From NCBI GenBank assembly GCA_002842935.1, contig PHEM01000114.1, positions 1 through 8,912 of the forward strand: a stretch of 8,912 nucleotides of DNA, read 5' to 3'. Shown piece after piece: positions 8,905 through 8,912 of the stretch. Below the pieces are notes generated by a model, which saw only the letters and a list, made by a program, of their open reading frames with translations, was not told the origin of the DNA and made no database searches. Numbering within the stretch: the first letter of the stretch is position 1; each line of letters begins with the position of its first letter. This DNA comes from Alphaproteobacteria bacterium HGW-Alphaproteobacteria-13. Lineage in GTDB: Bacteria; Pseudomonadota; Alphaproteobacteria; Sphingomonadales; Sphingomonadaceae. A program made the translations under genes and the position numbers.

Positions 8905-8912
8905 TTGGGAGA

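Overview
The window is high-GC DNA that reads as chromosomal sequence of an alphaproteobacterium. It is most likely a member of the Sphingomonadaceae, possibly near Sphingopyxis or Sphingomonas. That placement rests on the RpoC sequence, the compact RecF and the type of short GC-rich palindromic repeats between genes. It is recognition from memory, not a database search.

Layout, left to right. (1) 1-76: a short palindromic repeat. (2) 77-823, minus: an exported murein L,D-transpeptidase of the YkuD_2 type with a Tat-like signal peptide. (3) 1008-1352, plus: a small ArsC-family thioredoxin-fold reductase. (4) 1412-2614, plus: a six-helix membrane diguanylate cyclase (GGEEI, no RxxD inhibitory site). 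(5) 2620-3729, minus: recF, tail to tail with the cyclase gene and only 5 bp apart. (6) 3730-4041: a gene-free spacer holding an inverted doublet of short palindromic repeats, an AT-rich stretch, two short perfect palindromes and a near-consensus sigma-54 (-24/-12) promoter. (7) 4042-4365, plus: an unrecognised 39-residue single-span membrane peptide followed 24 bp later by a bare 59-residue PspC-domain protein. (8) 4387-4555: a 126-bp inverted-repeat element and a rho-independent terminator. (9) 4579-8862, minus: complete rpoC. (10) 8881-8904: a perfect hairpin in what should be the rpoB-rpoC spacer.

Most of the window is ordinary housekeeping DNA (rpoC, recF) with single-gene accessory units. 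The part most worth attention is the small two-gene unit at about 3900-4555. Promoter, candidate enhancer palindromes, 5'-UTR hairpin, two tiny membrane proteins and terminator together look like a miniature envelope-stress (phage-shock-like) operon. The sigma-54 promoter matches how the psp operon is controlled in enterobacteria, but pspA, pspB and pspF are not in this window. No CRISPR array, tRNA, rRNA, prophage or insertion sequence was seen. The long open frames antisense to rpoC, recF and the cyclase gene are judged to be artefacts of high GC.
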